Shown here: piece by piece, positions 17,456 to 27,100 of the stretch | Layout of the letters: the number at the start of each line of letters is the position of its first letter | How positions within the stretch are numbered: position 1 is the first letter of the stretch | Source of the DNA: Povalibacter uvarum | GTDB taxonomy: Bacteria; Pseudomonadota; Gammaproteobacteria; Steroidobacterales; Steroidobacteraceae | NCBI RefSeq assembly: GCF_014202975.1 | Contig: NZ_JACHHZ010000001.1 | Location: 1,302,001-1,366,000, forward strand | DNA length: 64,000 nucleotides | Reading direction: 5' to 3' | Translations under genes and position numbers: made by a program | The notes under the pieces: model-generated | The model's database searches: none | Told to the model about the DNA's origin: nothing | The model's input: the letters and a program-made list of their open reading frames with translations, nothing else

Positions 17456-18283
17456 TCATTCGCCCAGGTAGACCTCGACGACCTTCGCGTCGTTCTGCAC
17501 CTGGTCCATCGTCCCCTCCGCGAGAACGTGACCTTCGTGCAGGACGGTGACCTTGCGCGCGATCGAGCGTACGAAGTTCATATCGTGCTCGACGACGACA
17601 ACGGAGTGCTGACCCTCCAGCGACAGCAGCAGCTCGGCGGTTCGCTCCACTTCTTGCGGCGTCATGCCCGCGACAGGTTCGTCGACGAGAAGCATCTGCG
17701 CGTCCTGCATCAGGAGCATGCCGATCTCCAGCCACTGCTTCTGGCCGTGGGACAACACACCGGCGCGTGTGTCACGGCGGTCCTGCAACCGCACTGTCTC
17801 GAGAACGTGATCGATCCGATCGCGCTGCACTGCCGTCAGCGGACTGAACAGCGTGGCCCAGATCGACTTGTTGCCGGCCGCCGCCAGCTCGAGATTCTCC
17901 AGCACAGTGTGCTGCTCGAAGACGGTGGGCTTCTGAAACTTGCGGCCGATGCCTGCTTCCGCGATCTGCGGTTCCGTGAGCGTCAGCAGATCGATGGTCT
18001 GGCCGAACCAGGCCGATCCGGCGTCAGGACGCGTCTTGCCGGTGATCACGTCCATCATGGTCGTCTTGCCGGCGCCATTGGGGCCGATAATGCAGCGCAG
18101 TTCTCCAGCGTCGACATAGAGCGTCAACGCGTTCAGCGCCTTGAAGCCATCGAAGCTGACGGTGATGTCCTCGAGATAGAGGATCGTCCCGTGCGTCGTA
18201 TCAGGTGCTATCGGTCGCTCGCTGCGTGCGCCCGTTCCGAAGACCTTCTGCCATCCCTGCCGCAATGCCGTCGATGCGTTCAT
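17456..18283 (-). CDS. urtD: urea ABC transporter ATP-binding protein UrtD
   Basis: 275 aa. LivG-like ATPase with Walker A GPNGAGKTTMMDVITGKTRP, the UrtD-specific GRKFQKPTVFEQHTVLENLEL, the signature LSHGQKQWLEIGMLL (LSHGQ rather than LSGGQ, usual in UrtD) and LLVDEPVAGMT. About 35 N-terminal residues precede the domain. The start overlaps the urtC stop by four bases. Confidence 0.96.
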   Translation of the reverse strand: MNASTALRQGWQKVFGTGARSERPIAPDTTHGTILYLEDITVSFDGFKALNALTLYVDAGELRCIIGPNGAGKTTMMDVITGKTRPDAGSAWFGQTIDLLTLTEPQIAEAGIGRKFQKPTVFEQHTVLENLELAAAGNKSIWATLFSPLTAVQRDRIDHVLETVRLQDRRDTRAGVLSHGQKQWLEIGMLLMQDAQMLLVDEPVAGMTPQEVERTAELLLSLEGQHSVVVVEHDMNFVRSIARKVTVLHEGHVLAEGTMDQVQNDAKVVEVYLGE

Positions 18284-19413
18284 GCTTTCGCCGCCTCCGG
18301 CACGGGTTCCCGGCTTCCGGGAGTAAAGCGGTCCGCAAGGCCGACGACTCCGCGCGGCAGGAAAAGCGTGACCAGCACGAACAGCGCTCCGAGCGCGTAC
18401 AGCCAGAACTCCGGCACAGCGGCAGTGAAGTAGCTCTTCGCGTAGTTGACGATGACCGCGCCGGCGACTGCGCCGTAAAGCGTCCCACGACCGCCTACCG
18501 CCACCCAGATCACCACTTCAATGGAGTTGATCGGCTGGAACTCGCTCGGATTGATGATGCCGACTTGCGGCACATACAACGCTCCGGCGATTCCCGCCAG
18601 CACTGCGGAGAAGGTGAACACCCAAAGTTTGTACGACTCCACACGATAGCCGATGAAGCGCGTCCGGCTCTCCGCATCGCGAATCGCCTGCACAACCCGG
18701 CCCGCTCGCGACAGCGTGATGTAGCGGCAGGCCAGATAGCCCAGGCCCAGAGCGATCGCCGAAGCAACGAACAGTCCGACGCGTGTCCCCGGCTGGTTGA
18801 TGCCGAACCCGAGAATGTCCTTGAAATCGGTGAGCCCGTTGTTGCCGCCAAAGCCCATGTCATTGCGGAAGAACGCCAGCATCAGCGCATACGTCAGCGC
18901 CTGCGTGATGATCGAGAGATAGACACCCGTCACGCGCGAGCGGAAGGCGAGCCAGCCGAACAGCAACGCAAGCAGGCCCGGCACGAGAATCACCATGAGC
19001 GCGGCGAACCAGAACATGTCGAAGCCTTGCCAGAACCAGGGCAGTTCCTTCCAGTTCAGGAAGACCATGAAATCGGGCAGGATCGGATCGGCATAGACAC
19101 CGCGCGTGCCGATCTGACGCATCAGGTACATGCCCATCGCGTAGCCGCCGAGCGCGAAGAACGCCGCATGACCGAGACTGAGGATGCCGCAGTAGCCCCA
19201 GACCAGATCGACCGCCACCGCGAGCAGCGCGTACGTCATGTACTTGCCGATCAGCGTCATCGTGTACGACGACAGGTGCAGCGGCGAGCCGGCGTCGAAT
19301 GTCAGATGCAGCACTGGAACGAGAACAGCCGTCGCAACCAGCACCGACAGGAAGATCCTGGTTCCGCGCTCTCCCAGCAACGACTCCATCAGTGGTGTAC
19401 TTGGCTTCATCAT
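18280..19413 (-). CDS. urtC: urea ABC transporter permease UrtC
   Basis: 377 aa from the first ATG of ATGATGA, which overlaps the urtB stop. LivM-like permease with about nine or ten membrane segments; WGYCGILSLGHAAFFALGGYAMGMYLM and FRSRVTGVYLSIITQAL are characteristic. GGNNGLTDF and GRGTLYGAVAGAVIVNYAKS are UrtC-type. Together with UrtB it forms the inner-membrane urea channel. Confidence 0.96.
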   Translation of the reverse strand: MMKPSTPLMESLLGERGTRIFLSVLVATAVLVPVLHLTFDAGSPLHLSSYTMTLIGKYMTYALLAVAVDLVWGYCGILSLGHAAFFALGGYAMGMYLMRQIGTRGVYADPILPDFMVFLNWKELPWFWQGFDMFWFAALMVILVPGLLALLFGWLAFRSRVTGVYLSIITQALTYALMLAFFRNDMGFGGNNGLTDFKDILGFGINQPGTRVGLFVASAIALGLGYLACRYITLSRAGRVVQAIRDAESRTRFIGYRVESYKLWVFTFSAVLAGIAGALYVPQVGIINPSEFQPINSIEVVIWVAVGGRGTLYGAVAGAVIVNYAKSYFTAAVPEFWLYALGALFVLVTLFLPRGVVGLADRFTPGSREPVPEAAKA

Positions 19414-21092
19414 CCCTCGGCGGCGCGGCCCTTCTGCGGGAACAGTCCGCGCGGCCGTCGTTGAATGAACAGGATCAATGCAATCAGAACCAGGATCTTC
19501 GCAAGCACTGCGCCGGCGAACGGTTCCAGTACCTTGTTGATGACGCCGAGCGACATGCCGCCGATGAGCGTGCCCCAGAGATTCGCGACGCCGCCGAAGA
19601 CGACGACCATGAAGGAATCGATGATGTACTGCTGGCCGAGGTTTGGACCGACGTTCGTCAATTGACTCAGCGCGACGCCCGCCACGCCGGCGATGCCGGA
19701 GCCGAGACCGAACGTCAGCGCATCGACCCACTCAGTGCGAACGCCCATGGATTTGGCCATCGCACGGTTCTGAGCCACGGCGCGGACCTTCAGTCCAAGC
19801 GTCGTCTTCTTCAGCACGATCAGCAGCACTGTGAAGACGACTGCGGTGAAGAGGATCACGTACAGGCGATTGTAGGTAATCGAAAGCGCTTCATTGATCT
19901 GCCACGAACCGGCCATCCATGCGGGCGTCTCCACCGGGCGATTGTTGGCCGTGAAGATGTCGCGGACGATCTGCTGGAGAATCAGGCTGACGCCGAACGT
20001 TGCAAGGAGCGTCTCGAGCGGCCGACCATAAAGGAACCGGACGACGCCGCGCTCGATGAGTATCCCCACCGTACCCGCCACGAGAAACGCCATCGGGATC
20101 GCGACCACCACCGAAGCGCCGATGTGCGAAGGCATCAGCAGTTGCATGACGTAGGTGGTGTAGGCGCCGAGCATGATCAGCTCGCCATGCGCCATGTTGA
20201 TGACACCCATCACTCCGAACGTGATTGCGAGTCCGATCGCGGCAAGGACGAGCACCGATCCCAGGCTCAGCCCGAAGAACAGCGTCTCGACCCCGCCATA
20301 GATGCTTCGCCAGTTGTCGATATTGCGCACGGTCGCGGCGGCGGCTGCTCGCACCTGGTCGTCGGGTTCGTTGAATGCCCCATCGTCGCCGCGACCGGTG
20401 AGTTCCTTCAGGCGGTTGTAGACATCGGGACTCAGGCTGTCTTCGAGCCGCACAGCCGCTGCAAGACGAACTGCCGCGTCCTCATTGTCGAGATCCGCCA
20501 GCGCGAGACCCGTCTCGATGGCACTCCGCACCTTGCTGTCCGATTCTTCCGCGACTCGCTGCCGCAGAATCAGGACACCATCCTCATCCAGGGTCCGAAG
20601 CATCTCGCTCACCGCCGCGAGTCGTACCTCCGCGTCCGGATCCGACAGGTCGAACCCGGCGATCAGTCCCCTGAGCGCCTTGCGAAGCTGATTGTTCGTC
20701 GTGATCTTCGTGAATTCATCGGCCGGAGCCGATCCGGCGGCTTGCAACATCAGCGGATCTGTCAGCGCGAGACCCTCCTCCCCCTCCGTAACGATGAAGA
20801 TCCGTTGATCGGCATCGCGCGTATGCAGATTGCCTTCGAGCAGTGCACTCAGCACCGGGCGTGCGTTGGGATGGCGCGTCGCCGCGATTGCGGCGATGAC
20901 CTGTTGCTTCTCCTGAAAGCTGGCGGTGGCCAGCGGCTTCAGTGCTTGCGCAAACGTTTCATTGGCATCGGCGGCACTCGCGATCGAAGGCAACAGCGCC
21001 AGCATCGTCATGAATGCCAGAACGAAGCGGCTCCGCACTGAGGTCTGTCGATCCGGTCTCGTCAAAGGACGGCTCCATCGTTGGGTTGCCAT
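19410..21092 (-). CDS. urtB: urea ABC transporter permease UrtB
   Basis: 560 aa from ATG at 21092. A signal-like stretch (SRFVLAFMTMLALLPSIASA) is followed by a periplasmic HEAT-like helical domain (residues about 45-250), then a LivH-like permease with FGLSLGSVLVLAAIGLAITFGVMGVINMAHGE. Upstream in-frame codons lie inside an intergenic repeat and read MDSRFRGNDDF, so the longer version is rejected. GTG at 21038 is an alternative start giving a more usual signal peptide. No clear ribosome site settles this. Confidence 0.93.
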   Translation of the reverse strand: MATQRWSRPLTRPDRQTSVRSRFVLAFMTMLALLPSIASAADANETFAQALKPLATASFQEKQQVIAAIAATRHPNARPVLSALLEGNLHTRDADQRIFIVTEGEEGLALTDPLMLQAAGSAPADEFTKITTNNQLRKALRGLIAGFDLSDPDAEVRLAAVSEMLRTLDEDGVLILRQRVAEESDSKVRSAIETGLALADLDNEDAAVRLAAAVRLEDSLSPDVYNRLKELTGRGDDGAFNEPDDQVRAAAAATVRNIDNWRSIYGGVETLFFGLSLGSVLVLAAIGLAITFGVMGVINMAHGELIMLGAYTTYVMQLLMPSHIGASVVVAIPMAFLVAGTVGILIERGVVRFLYGRPLETLLATFGVSLILQQIVRDIFTANNRPVETPAWMAGSWQINEALSITYNRLYVILFTAVVFTVLLIVLKKTTLGLKVRAVAQNRAMAKSMGVRTEWVDALTFGLGSGIAGVAGVALSQLTNVGPNLGQQYIIDSFMVVVFGGVANLWGTLIGGMSLGVINKVLEPFAGAVLAKILVLIALILFIQRRPRGLFPQKGRAAEG

Positions 21093-21118
21093 CGGGCTGC
21101 ACGATCTGTTCCAGAAGT

Positions 21119-21186
21119 CGTCATTCCCGCGGAAGCGGGAATCCATGCCTTTCTTCCGGATGGATCTCGCGTACGCGGGGATGACG
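21119..21186. repeat. paired inverted repeat of the ATTCCCGCG type, copy B
   Basis: Left half CGTCATTCCCGCGGAAGCGG and right half GGATCTCGCGTACGCGGGGA are inverted relative to each other, separated by about 20 nt. It lies between urtA and urtB, inside the operon, and is adjoined by a CTAGC-rich repeat. Confidence 0.85.
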
Positions 21187-21188
21187 AT

Positions 21189-21230
21189 GGCTAGCCGGCT
21201 AGCTGACTATCCAGCTAGCCGGCTTCCTCA
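21189..21230. repeat. CTAGC-rich repeat after urtA
   Basis: GGCTAGCCGGCTAGCTGACT then ATCCAGCTAGCCGGCTTCCTC is an imperfect inverted repeat ending at the urtA stop codon (21231-21233). Related sequences abut the 3' ends of ureD, the response-regulator gene and ureG. Confidence 0.8.
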
Positions 21231-22523
21231 TCACTCGTAGTTCTGCCCCGAGCACTTCTTCGTCTTCGTGTTGTAGTTGCCGCACTTGAGCGTGACCCAG
21301 TCGGCTTCGATGTCCTTGCTGCCCGGCAGGTAGTCGGACCAGGCGTCGCCCGGGACGAGACCCTCGGTCTTCCACACCACATCGAACTGCCCGTCGGCAC
21401 GGATCTCACCGATGAACACGGGCTTTGTCAGGTGATGATTCGCGAGCATCTTCGCGGTGCCGCCGGTCATGTTGGGCACTTCGATGCCGATCATTGCGTC
21501 GGTGACCTTGGCCACGTCGATGGTCTTGGCCTTCTCGACGGCCTTCACCCACATGTTGAAGCCGATGACGTGCGCTTCCATCGGATCGTTGGTCACGCGC
21601 TTCGGATTCTTGGTGTAGGCGTGCCATTCCTTGATGAACGACTTGTTGACCGGTGTGCTGATGCTCTCGAAGTAGTTCCAGGCGGCCAGGTGGCCGACCA
21701 GAGGCTTCGTGTCGATGCCCGAGAGCTCCTCTTCACCGACCGAGAAGGCCACGACCGGAATGTCCTCCGCCGAGATCTTCTGATTGCCGAGCTCCTTGTA
21801 GAACGGCACGTTCGCGTCACCGTTGATCGTCGAGACGACGGCCGTCTTCTTCCCCGCTGAGCCGAATTTCTTGATGTCCGCCACGATGCTCTGCCAGTCG
21901 GAGTGACCGAACGGCGTGTAGTTGATCAGGATGTCTTCCTGCTTCACGCCCTTCGCCTTGAGATAGGCCTCGAGGATCTTGTTGGTCGTGCGCGGATAGA
22001 CGTAGTCCGTGCCGGCGAGCACCCAGCGCTTCACGCCGATGTCCTTCATCAGGTAGTCGACGGCGGGAATCGCCTGCTGGTTCGGTGCCGCGCCGGTGTA
22101 GAAGACGTTCTTCGACGATTCCTCGCCTTCGTACTGCACCGGGTAGAACAGCAAACCATTGTTCTTCTCGAACACCGGCAGCACGGACTTGCGTGACACC
22201 GACGTCCAGCACCCGAAGACGACGGCCACCTTGTCCTTCACCAGCAACTGTTCCGCCTTCTCGGCGAAGAGCGGCCAGTTCGACGCCGGATCGACGACGA
22301 CCGCTTCGAGCTTCTTGCCCAGCACGCCGCCTTTCTTGTTCTGCTGCTCGATCATCATCAGCACGGTGTCTTTGAGCGTCGTCTCGGAGATCGCCATCGT
22401 TCCCGACAGCGAATGAAGCACGCCCACCTTGATGGTGTCCGCCGCCTGCGCCGCGCTCGCGGCGATGAATGAAATTGCAGCCGCGAGTCCTGCCAGGCCG
22501 CGCACCCTGCGTCGATTGTTCAT
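21231..22523 (-). CDS. urtA: urea ABC transporter substrate-binding protein UrtA
   Basis: 430 aa with a signal peptide ending at AAQAA. TIKVGVLHSLSGTMAISETTLKDTVLMMIE is the UrtA N-terminus; GCWTSVSRKSVLPVFE, LLFYPVQYEGEESSKNVFYTGA and GTDYVYPRTTN are urea-binding-protein signatures distinguishing it from LivK. It captures urea in the periplasm and hands it to UrtBC. Repeats flank it on both sides, so urtA may be expressed at a level different from the rest of the operon. Confidence 0.98.
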   Translation of the reverse strand: MNNRRRVRGLAGLAAAISFIAASAAQAADTIKVGVLHSLSGTMAISETTLKDTVLMMIEQQNKKGGVLGKKLEAVVVDPASNWPLFAEKAEQLLVKDKVAVVFGCWTSVSRKSVLPVFEKNNGLLFYPVQYEGEESSKNVFYTGAAPNQQAIPAVDYLMKDIGVKRWVLAGTDYVYPRTTNKILEAYLKAKGVKQEDILINYTPFGHSDWQSIVADIKKFGSAGKKTAVVSTINGDANVPFYKELGNQKISAEDIPVVAFSVGEEELSGIDTKPLVGHLAAWNYFESISTPVNKSFIKEWHAYTKNPKRVTNDPMEAHVIGFNMWVKAVEKAKTIDVAKVTDAMIGIEVPNMTGGTAKMLANHHLTKPVFIGEIRADGQFDVVWKTEGLVPGDAWSDYLPGSKDIEADWVTLKCGNYNTKTKKCSGQNYE

Positions 22524-22557
22524 GATTCGATTCCTCGTTGATGAAAGCCAACCGCGT

Positions 22558-22626
22558 CGTCACTCCCGCGAAAGCGGGAGTCCATGCCTTTGCTCGGATG
22601 GATTCCCGCTTGCGCGGGAATGACGG
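22558..22626. repeat. paired inverted repeat of the ATTCCCGCG type, copy C
   Basis: CGTCACTCCCGCGAAAGCGG and GGATTCCCGCTTGCGCGGGA form facing halves about 20 nt apart. It lies between the porin gene and urtA. Confidence 0.85.
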
Positions 22627-22635
22627 AGCCTCGTC

Positions 22636-23697
22636 TTAGATCTGAACCTGCAACCCCAGCCCGATCTCCGTGCCGCCGCCCTCACCTTCCAGGTCCTGAT
22701 CGATGTAGAAGAGATGCACGCGCGCGTTCTGGCCCTTGATGATGTAGTTCAGGTTGAGTTCCAGCGTCTCCAGGTCGGCGTCGCCGTCGACGAATCCGTA
22801 GGTAGTTTCGCCGTACTTCGCGAGCACCTGGAATCGCCCGATCCCCACGACCTGCGGGAACATGTAAGCGCCGAGCAGGTAGTAGCCGTCGCTATCCGCA
22901 TCGAAGCCGCCTACATATCCCTGCGGCGCCTCGTAGTCGGCGTACTGCGCTTCGACTGTGACGACACCGCCACCGCCAAGCTTCTTCTCGAGCAGGAAGT
23001 CGCCGGTGTAGCCGAGACTGGTTCCGACCTTCTGCGCAGCGAGGCCGACTGCCAGCAGATCCTTCTCGCCGTAGTACGAACCATTGAGGTAGTACCCGCC
23101 CTCCGGATCCCAGAAATCGAGTTGGACGCGACCGGCATAGAGGACATCTGAATCGCCGCGCGTCTGCGGCACGTCGAACGCGCCGAACGACACCTTGGCC
23201 ATCCCGAACTGGCCCCAGTACATGACGCCATCATCGCGACCGGTCGTCTCGAAGAGGTAGCCGTCCTGAACGCCATCGCGATAGACGCCCCAGTTGCTCG
23301 CGTAGTAAGGGCCGTAGAGGTTCGCGCGATCGCTCGGGGGCAGGAAGCGGCCGGCCCAGATGTTGAACTGATCGGAGAACGCGAACTGGATCGCGGCGTC
23401 GATGACGTCGACTTCCTCGCCGTTGTACTCCGTGTTGAACATCACGCTGATCGTGTCGGTCGCTTTGCCGCTGATGTAGATGCGCGCACTGTCGAGCTCG
23501 AAGTCGTCGATGGTCTCGTCGGCCCCGTCGATATCAATCGATGAGAAATTCGTGCGCACACCGGCGCCGACCGAGATCGGTGGCAGATTGATGTCCGCCG
23601 CCATCACAGCGGGAAGCGGCGACGCGAGAAGTGCGGCACCGAGCGAGAGCGCAGCGGCTCCGGGCCTCGTGAAACGGTTTGCTGATTGCTGACGCAT
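22636..23697 (-). CDS. outer-membrane porin-like protein of the urea operon
   Basis: 353 aa from ATG at 23697, with AAGGA about 11 nt upstream. Signal peptide ends near AVMAA. The mature protein alternates polar and hydrophobic residues throughout (INLPPISVGAGVRTNF, RVQLDFWDPEGGYYLNGSYY, LETLELNLNYIIKGQNARVHLFY), is acidic, and resembles phosphate-selective-porin-like barrels. As first gene of the urt-ure run it probably forms the outer-membrane route for urea or related amides. Specificity is inferred from position. Confidence 0.87.
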   Translation of the reverse strand: MRQQSANRFTRPGAAALSLGAALLASPLPAVMAADINLPPISVGAGVRTNFSSIDIDGADETIDDFELDSARIYISGKATDTISVMFNTEYNGEEVDVIDAAIQFAFSDQFNIWAGRFLPPSDRANLYGPYYASNWGVYRDGVQDGYLFETTGRDDGVMYWGQFGMAKVSFGAFDVPQTRGDSDVLYAGRVQLDFWDPEGGYYLNGSYYGEKDLLAVGLAAQKVGTSLGYTGDFLLEKKLGGGGVVTVEAQYADYEAPQGYVGGFDADSDGYYLLGAYMFPQVVGIGRFQVLAKYGETTYGFVDGDADLETLELNLNYIIKGQNARVHLFYIDQDLEGEGGGTEIGLGLQVQI

Positions 23698-23798
23698 GAA
23701 CGTGGATTCCTTTGCGATGTTGTTTGCGAGCGTTCGGCTCGTGCCAGGTCGTTCCTCGGCTCGAACGCTACGGGTGAGCCCCCATCGCGGGTACGGGG

Positions 23799-23831
23799 CA
23801 TTTGACGTACGCGCATGGGCCATTTGACGTA
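23799..23831 (+). promoter_or_regulatory. direct repeat CATTTGACGTA x2, candidate regulator site
   Basis: GGCATTTGACGTACGCGC and GCCATTTGACGTAGGCGC lie 22 nt apart, two turns of the helix, between the porin gene and the sigma-54 promoter. The core CATTTGACG occurs again, inverted, at 29200-29208 upstream of ureG. The neighbouring LuxR-type response regulator is the obvious candidate to bind here. Confidence 0.45.
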
Positions 23832-23910
23832 GGCGCGCTGTTGGCCATCGCGGTGATCTAGTAAGGTGCAGCCGCGTTTCGAGACGCACCGGAAGGCAGC
23901 ATGAAGAGGG

Positions 23911-24074
23911 CGCGAGGCGCGAGGCTCGAGGCTCGAGCCAGAGAAAAAGAACGCGCGATGCGAGCGCAGAGGTCTGTCGCACGCTGGCACACGCTTTGCT
24001 AACAAGATGAACACAGGGTGAGGCGTGCTCTCAGCGGAAGAGTTCGCGCCTCAAGTCTCAAGCCTCGAGCCGAG
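23911..24074. repeat. inverted pair of GAGGCTCGAG-type tandems
   Basis: CGCGAGGCGCGAGGCTCGAG GCTCGAGCC at 23911-23939 (repeats of a 7-8 nt unit) is largely complementary to CGCGCCTCAAGTCTCAAGCC TCGAGCCGAG at 24045-24074. The right arm lies in the probable leader of the kinase mRNA. Confidence 0.6.
23985..24000 (+). promoter_or_regulatory. sigma-54 (RpoN) promoter for the sensor kinase gene
   Basis: TGGCAC at 23985-23990, five bases, then TTGCT at 23996-24000. This matches the TGGCAC-N5-TTGCW consensus at -24/-12 with exact spacing. Initiation near 24011 would leave a leader of about 100 nt before the kinase ATG. RpoN control fits nitrogen-limitation control of urea use. Confidence 0.7.
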
Positions 24075-24111
24075 CACTCAGAACCGCAGAGCGAACGGCT
24101 GAGACCAACAA

Positions 24112-27100
24112 ATGACGGCCAGACAACGAATCGTTCGCGAACGCCGGCAGTACAACCAGTGGGTTGCCAGCCAGACACTCGAGGACTACGCGCTGCGCTA
24201 CACAGCCGAGCGCGCTCGGCGCTCGACGTTCAGCGTCGGCAACACCGCGTTGGGGCCGATCGCGTTCCTTGCCTGCGAGGCGATCGGCGGCGGCATCACC
24301 CTCGCCTACGGATTCGCGAATGCCGCGTGGGCCATCGCCGCCTTCTCGATTCTCATGTTCCTGATCGGACTGCCCATCGCTTACTACGCCGCGAAGGATG
24401 GCGTGGACCTCGATCTCCTCACACGCGGCGCCGGCTTCGGCTACATGGGCTCGACCATCACGTCGCTCATCTATGCGTCGTTCACGTTCCTACTGTTTGC
24501 GTTCGAAGCCAGCATCCTGTCCATGGCCCTGACCATGATGTTCGACATCCCGCTCTGGGTGGCCCACATCATCAGTTCGCTCGTGGTGATCCCGATTGCG
24601 ATCTACGGCATCAGCCTCATCAGCAAGATGCAGATCCTGACGCAGCCGATCTGGTTGATCCTGCAGTTCCTGCCGTTGATCTACCTGGCCTGGAATCATT
24701 CAGCGGAGGTCGGCCAGTGGACCGGCTACGCCGGACGCGAAGGAGCGCCCGACGGCTCGGTGGACTTCCTGCTCTTCGGCATGGCGGCTTCAGTCCTGCT
24801 TTCGCTGCTGCCACAGATCGGCGAGCAGGTCGATTACCTGCGATTCATGCCGAAGCGAACGAAGGAGAATCGCGCCGGCTGGTGGACTGCGCTGCTCACG
24901 ACGGGGCCAGGCTGGATTCTCATGGGAGCGTTCAAGCTCCTCGCGGGGTCGTTCCTCGCGTTTCTGGCCATCAAACACGGTGTCGCGGTCGAACAGGCCG
25001 ACGAACCGACGGAGATGTACTTCGTCGCCTTCCGTGAAACGGTGCAGTCGCCGACCGTTGCATTGATCCTCATGGGGATATTCGTCATCGTCTGCCAGCT
25101 CAAGATCAACGTGACGAACGCCTACGCGGGATCGATCGCCTGGTCGAATTTCTTCTCCCGCCTGACCCACAGTCATCCGGGCCGGGTCGTCTGGCTCGTG
25201 TTCAATGTCCTCGTTGCGCTGCTGCTGATGCAGACCGGCATCTTCAGTGTGATCGAGAGCATCCTGCTCATCTATGCGAACTTCGCCGCCGGATGGATCG
25301 GCGCGCTCACCGCCGACCTCGTCATCAACAAGCCCCTCGGATTCAGCCCGAAGCATATCGAGTTCAAACGCGCACACCTCTACGACATCAACCCGGTCGG
25401 CGTCGGCGCGTTGTTCATCTCTGTCGTGCTGTCGACACTGTCGTTCATCGGCACTTTCGGCAACGTCGCGCAGATCCTCTCGCCTTTCGTCGCCCTCTTC
25501 AGCGGCTTCATCACAGCACCGCTGATCGCGTGGGCGACACGCGGCCGGTACTACATCGCCCGTTCCCCGTCGGGCTTGCCCGATGGCGCCGAGTTGCGAT
25601 GCACGATCTGCGAGAACACATTCGAGCGGGCCGACGTCGCCATGTGTCCTGCGTACTCCGGCCCGATCTGTTCGCTGTGCTGCACGCTCGAGGCACGTTG
25701 CCGCGACATGTGCAAGACCGAAAGCCGCTTCAACGAGCAACTACGCCGCTTCCTCGCTACTGCGTTGCCCGCCCGAGCGGCGACTGCGCTCAATACACGC
25801 GGCGGCCAGTTCGTCGGGCTGCTGCTGCTGTTCAATCTCGCCATCGGCACGATGCTGGCGCTGATCTATCACCAGTCGGGCAACTCAGCGGCGGAACGCG
25901 AGATCATCGGCACGACGCTCTGGGTCGTCTTCCTCAGTCTGCTCGTGCTCTCCGGCATCGCAGCGTGGATCATCGTGCTGGCGCACGAAAGCCGGCGGGC
26001 TGCCGAAACCGAATCGGCACGCCAGACCAGCATGCTCATGGACGAAATCGAGGCACACAAGCGAACCGACAAGGCGCTGCAGAAGGCGAAGGAAGTTGCG
26101 GAGGCGGCGAATCTCGCGAAGACGCGTTACATCGTCGGGGTGAGTCATGAGATCCGCACGCCGCTCAACTCCATCTTCGGTTACGCGCAGTTGCTCGAAC
26201 GCGGGATCGCCGGCCCCTCCGACAACGCAGTGCGTGTGATCCGGCGCAGCGCGGAACACCTGACGAACCTGATCGACGGCCTCCTCGATGTCTCGAAGAT
26301 CGAGAACGGCATGCTGCGACTCAATCGGGATCAGGTAAAGCTGGTCGAGTTCCTCGACCAGATCGTCGACATGTTCAGGCTCCAGGCAGCCGCGAAGGGC
26401 ATCGACTTCCGCTACCAACGCCCGCCTCACCTGCCGGCCTACGTACACACCGACCAGAAGCGGCTACGGCAGATCCTGATCAACCTCCTGTCGAACGCGA
26501 TCAAATACACCGAGCAGGGACACGCGAGCCTCGTCGTTCGGTATCGCAACCAGGTCGCGGAGTTCGAGATCTCCGATACCGGCATCGGCATTCCGGCCGA
26601 GGACCTCGAACGCGTGTTCGAACCGTTCGAGCGCGGCAACGCACCACGTGTGCGCGCGATTCCGGGTACGGGACTCGGCCTCACGATTACCAAGCTGCTC
26701 ACTCAGATCATGGGCGGCGAAATCCTGCCGCGAAGCACACCTGGCGTCGGCACGACATTCACGGTGCGACTGCTGCTGTCAGAGGCCATGCATGGCGTGA
26801 AGGACGACACCGTCCCCGGCCCCGTCAGCGACCACGACGGTCCGCAACTCACCGTGTTGCTCATCGATGACGATCCGCAGCATCTCGACATGATGCGGAC
26901 GCTGCTCCAACCGCTTCGCTTTCGCATACTGACTGCGCCGGACGGCGCAACCGGCCTGCGGCTCGCTGCGGAGCATGGCCCGAACCTCGCGATGGTCGAC
27001 ATCTCGCTCCCCGACATGACTGGCTGGGAGATCGCCGAATTGCTGCGAACCGCGAACACACGGACACGCATCGTCATGGTCTCCGCGAATGCGCACGAGT

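Larger units (their letters stand above)
23698..24111. promoter_or_regulatory. 414-nt divergent control region between the urea operon and its regulator genes
   Basis: No gene is apparent. Contents in order: direct repeats containing CATTTGACGTA at 23799-23809 and 23821-23831; an inverted pair of GAGGCTCGAG-type tandems at 23911-23939 and 24045-24074; and a sigma-54 promoter at 23985-24000 facing the kinase gene. No convincing promoter for the porin gene was found on the other strand. Confidence 0.6.

Noticed and set aside
19299-21041. 580-codon plus-strand frame opposite urtB and urtC
   Set aside because: Antisense shadow; the minus-strand permeases are unmistakable.
21093-21146. Extended N-terminus of urtB (MDSRFRGND...)
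   Set aside because: These codons come from the intergenic inverted repeat; this peptide is a well-known false start from such repeats.
23698-23760. Possible sigma-54 promoter for the porin-urt operon on the minus strand (TGGCACGAGCCGAACG)
   Set aside because: The -24 half matches but the -12 GC is replaced by AC at the required spacing.
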